In this document: positions 14,084 through 15,890 of the stretch, piece after piece
Numbering within the stretch: position 1 is the stretch's first letter
How the letters are laid out: the number at the start of each line of letters is the position of its first letter
From: Pseudomonadota bacterium
Lineage (GTDB): Bacteria > Pseudomonadota > Gammaproteobacteria > Pseudomonadales > Moraxellaceae
Reading direction: 5' to 3'
NCBI GenBank assembly: GCA_023393635.1
Contig: JAEWKT010000044.1
Coordinates: 1-15,890, forward strand
Length of the DNA: 15,890 nucleotides
The notes under the pieces: model-generated
Database searches by the model: none
Told to the model about the DNA's origin: nothing
Seen by the model: the letters and a program-made list of their open reading frames with translations, nothing else
Program-made: the position numbers and the translations under genes

Positions 14084-14707
14084 TTATGCCTGCGCCGCTT
14101 GTTGCAACCATTGCTGGCGCGATTTATAAGCACCTCGTAATTGCTCTAGCTGCTCAGCCGTGTAGCTAGTGCTATGCTGCTGTAAGTAGTTGCCAATTTT
14201 AGGTATACCTTGCACATCAGCTTTATTAATTCCAGCTAACAGGTCGTCAAATGGGCGTGCCTGAGTTGTTTGCTGCTGCGCTCGTTGCTGCTTTTGTGCT
14301 TGTTGCGTTCTAAAGCCTTGCTGTTCGGAGTTGTCTTGACTGTCAGCATCTTTAGTGTCGTCAATTAAAAATAGGCCGTTGAGCGCATATTTACGGGCAT
14401 AGCTGCTACTAGATCCAAAGCATTGAGCAACATCCATGCCTTTTTTATTTACATCAATGCCAGCGCAGGCAGTGACTATCTGGGCTTTCCCGTCGGCATC
14501 GGTAAATGTTGCAGTCACCTGGATGTATGGCACCTCGCCAATATTTAGTACGCTGTCACTTAAAGTTAAGGTGGCGTTATGCTCTGCAAGCAAGGGCTTA
14601 ACAGCCTCTAAAATATCCTCGCAGTTGCGATAATGATATTTACCAAAACTATTGTACTGGCTTTTTGGGGCTTTTAACTTGTTCTGAATTGCCACTAATG
14701 CACTCAT
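14084..14707 (-). CDS. ERF-family single-strand annealing recombinase
   Basis: This 207-aa protein has the ERF-superfamily core at about 8-115: a YNSFGKYHYRNCEDILEAVKP segment followed by beta strands with YIQVTATFTD and the hallmark GSSSSYARKYALNGLFLIDD. ERF proteins (P22 Erf type) anneal complementary single strands during phage recombination, replication and circularisation. A Gln-rich linker (about 130-150) leads to a small C-terminal helical domain. The start at ATG 14707 has AGAGG 5 nt ahead; it overlaps the upstream stop as ATGA. It is the best functional marker that this is a phage early region. Confidence 0.9.
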   Translation of the reverse strand: MSALVAIQNKLKAPKSQYNSFGKYHYRNCEDILEAVKPLLAEHNATLTLSDSVLNIGEVPYIQVTATFTDADGKAQIVTACAGIDVNKKGMDVAQCFGSSSSYARKYALNGLFLIDDTKDADSQDNSEQQGFRTQQAQKQQRAQQQTTQARPFDDLLAGINKADVQGIPKIGNYLQQHSTSYTAEQLEQLRGAYKSRQQWLQQAAQA

Positions 14708-15006
14708 AACAGCCTCTCTTTTAATCTGTAATCCCACGTAATTAATGGCATAGCACCCTGATAGCAGTCTTTAAACTTGCGCTCATGTGCTGCAAAACCT
14801 GCGTAATGCTCAACACTTGCAATGATTGCATCCATGGCTTCTTGTGCGCTCATGTGGCCTGTGCGATAGCTCGTTACATGGCTTGCAATCGCACTATCAT
14901 TTTGCATTGCAGAGCGTGCCGCCTGTGCAAATTCAAACGCATCAGCCGCGCGTACTTCATTACGCGCCCTGGCTGCTGCTTGAGCAAATAAATCAGATAC
15001 TGGCAT
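14704..15006 (-). CDS. Small helical phage protein of unknown function
   Basis: I do not recognise this 100-aa Ala-rich helical protein (AAARARNEVRAADAFEF...). A C-terminal part has HERKFKDCYQGAMPLITWDYRLKERLL, with a charged end. ATG 15006 is preferred because GAG lies upstream at 8 nt; ATG 15018 is in frame but follows GCGG directly. The start overlaps the previous gene by 14 nt and its stop overlaps erf as ATGA, so it is locked between the two. Its tight coupling to the ERF gene suggests a recombination or replication accessory role, which is inference only. Confidence 0.6.
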   Translation of the reverse strand: MPVSDLFAQAAARARNEVRAADAFEFAQAARSAMQNDSAIASHVTSYRTGHMSAQEAMDAIIASVEHYAGFAAHERKFKDCYQGAMPLITWDYRLKERLL

Positions 15007-15346
15007 GACTAAGCTCATCCGCTTTGCGGCTTTGAAGTAAGCTAAAATCAGGGCAAGGTGGGGCAACATAGCCGACTTCTGGCGCAAGTAATGCAGCCCA
15101 AAACGCATCATCTTCTGCTTTATTTGCCGCCTGTGCTTGTGCTAAATATGATATTTCTGCGTCAAACCCATCAAACTTTTTGCGCGCATCTTGCATGTAT
15201 ATAGCAGCTTGATTAAGTGTGATTGCTTTTGCTTCTACTGCCATATCAATAGCGCCCAATGCGTAGCTAAGGCCTTGCATTGTGTTTACTTTTGCAATAG
15301 CTTGCTCAATAAAAGTGAGCCGCGAAATGTTTACAAGTGCGTTCAT
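14993..15346 (-). CDS. Phage protein of unknown function (117 aa)
   Basis: This 117-aa protein is not recognised. The first half is helical and Ala-rich (LSYALGAIDMAVEAKAITLNQAAIYMQDARKK), the middle carries an AQAQAANKAEDDAFWAALLAP stretch, and the end is polar. The start ATG 15346 overlaps the upstream stop as ATGA and has AGGGG about 8 nt ahead. Its end overlaps the next gene by 14 nt. No membrane segment or metal motif is present. Confidence 0.6.
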   Translation of the reverse strand: MNALVNISRLTFIEQAIAKVNTMQGLSYALGAIDMAVEAKAITLNQAAIYMQDARKKFDGFDAEISYLAQAQAANKAEDDAFWAALLAPEVGYVAPPCPDFSLLQSRKADELSHASI

Positions 15347-15576
15347 GAGTGCGCCCCTTTTCTGATACTGCTAATGATTTGCAGCACTGCATGTACTGCC
15401 CAAATAATGCCAAGCCCTGCTGCCATAACTTGCAACACTGCAAAAGGCTTAGCGCCAGAAATAACGGAAAGTGTGAAAATCACAAATATGATGCCAATGG
15501 CCATAGCTATTGATTGCTGTCTGTCGTGCGTATCGTTGCAAGCTAAGTGCTTGCTCATTTGATCTTGACTGTTCAT
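15343..15576 (-). CDS. Small two-helix membrane protein
   Basis: This 77-aa protein has a polar N-terminal part (about 1-20) and two hydrophobic segments at about 21-41 (QSIAMAIGIIFVIFTLSV) and 46-68 (AVLQVMAAGLGIIWAVHAVLQ), then a short basic tail. It is probably an inner-membrane hairpin protein. ATG 15576 overlaps the upstream stop as ATGA with GAGG about 8 nt ahead; its own stop overlaps the next gene. Membrane proteins in phage early operons include superinfection exclusion and lysis-timing factors, but nothing here identifies a role. Confidence 0.65.
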   Translation of the reverse strand: MNSQDQMSKHLACNDTHDRQQSIAMAIGIIFVIFTLSVISGAKPFAVLQVMAAGLGIIWAVHAVLQIISSIRKGAHS

Positions 15577-15890
15577 GCTGCCACCTCATCAGCTTTATTG
15601 GCGTGAGGTAGAGCAGGCGACAACTCAATAATCTGCAATATTAAATCAAGGTATTTTTCAGCCCATTCAGTTGCACCACCAGACATTTCAGCAATCCATT
15701 CAGGTTTGTTCTTCCAGTCTTTCCAATCACTGATAGCGTAACGCTGACAGCCAATTTGCAGGTCAGTGCTGGTATAAGTAATGCGCCATGTATCAATTTG
15801 CATGGACTTGATGTAATTCATATCCCCGATTGCGCCCCAAAGATTTGCGCCACAAAGATTTGCGCCACTAAGATTTGCGCCACTAAGATT
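15573..15890 (-). CDS. Pentapeptide-repeat protein, C-terminal part (partial at window edge)
   Basis: The minus-strand frame is open from the right edge and ends at 15573. It begins with four pentapeptide repeats, NLSGA, NLSGA, NLCGA, NLWGA (A-N-L-x-x register), then a capping segment IGDMNYIKSMQIDTW and a C-terminal domain with LQIGCQRYAISDW and a helix around WAEKYLDLILQII. Pentapeptide repeats fold as right-handed quadrilateral beta helices. The C-terminal module with IGCQR/H-like sequence is familiar from phage-encoded examples; its role is unknown. ATG 15821 is internal, not the start, because the repeat frame continues upstream. It overlaps the next gene as ATGA. Confidence 0.8.
   Translation of the reverse strand, partial: NLSGANLSGANLCGANLWGAIGDMNYIKSMQIDTWRITYTSTDLQIGCQRYAISDWKDWKNKPEWIAEMSGGATEWAEKYLDLILQIIELSPALPHANKADEVAA
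15831..15890. repeat. Four tandem 15-bp repeats encoding pentapeptide repeats
   Basis: The unit TGCGCCAC(T/A)AAGATT repeats four times in register (15831, 15846, 15861, 15876) and continues off the edge. The last two copies are identical, and the others differ by one or two bases. They are codons of the pentapeptide protein, and such DNA identity allows slippage that changes repeat number. Confidence 0.9.

Noticed and set aside
15831..15890. Short regular repeats that could suggest a CRISPR array or iterons
   Set aside because: The 15-bp units are contiguous without spacers and keep an open frame encoding A-N-L-x-x pentapeptides, so they are coding repeats.
10207..15890. Anti-phage defence island
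   Set aside because: Visible genes are integrase, ERF, DUF1367 and small phage-type proteins; no nuclease, NTPase, toxin-antitoxin or other defence signature was seen in this part.

Overview
The window joins a chromosomal segment of a gammaproteobacterium (about 1-10200) to the left end of an integrated phage-like element (about 10207-15890, running off the right edge). RecA reads like Acinetobacter RecA through its core but has a different acidic tail. QueF, the RecA-RecX order and the absence of an E. coli-type LexA box upstream of recA point to Moraxellaceae, an Acinetobacter/Alkanindiges-like organism. This placement rests on recalled protein similarity, not on a search.

Chromosomal part, left to right: partial recX and recA, both on the minus strand and separated by a terminator hairpin; hslR and yrfG (minus, operon-like); cysQ, divergent from yrfG across only 32 bp, then a histidine-phosphatase gene (plus); a membrane-anchored Holliday-junction-resolvase-like protein (minus); an acyl-CoA dehydrogenase (minus) with its own terminator; an unrecognised 219-aa helical protein behind queF (minus); and a yadG-yadH ABC exporter pair (minus, ATGA overlap). 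These are housekeeping functions: recombination, ribosome rescue, nucleotide phosphatases, acyl-CoA oxidation, queuosine synthesis and export.

Mobile part: a complete tRNA-Arg(CCG) gene with encoded CCA is followed 134 bp later by a tyrosine integrase gene reading rightwards. This is the classic layout of an element integrated at a tRNA 3' end. All following genes lie on the minus strand and read back towards the integrase: a small HTH (excisionase-like) protein, a zinc-ribbon-like protein, a small unknown protein, a 286-bp segment rich in RNA structure, a phage-type unknown protein, a DUF1367 protein, an ERF-family single-strand annealing protein, three small unknowns (one membrane protein), and a pentapeptide-repeat protein cut by the window edge. 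Many neighbours overlap by 1-14 nt or lie within 10 nt, suggesting one early operon with translational coupling.

The most interesting stretch is 12572-12857. No conventional gene fills it. On the minus strand it can fold into several hairpins, holds a repeated CCCACTGT-type motif complementary to an AGTGGGA segment, and ends in two tandem 20-codon ORFs with Shine-Dalgarno sequences. The last of these overlaps the next gene. This resembles the organisation of phage antisense immunity RNAs (P1 C4, P4 CI), but the assignment is an inference needing a covariance-model search.
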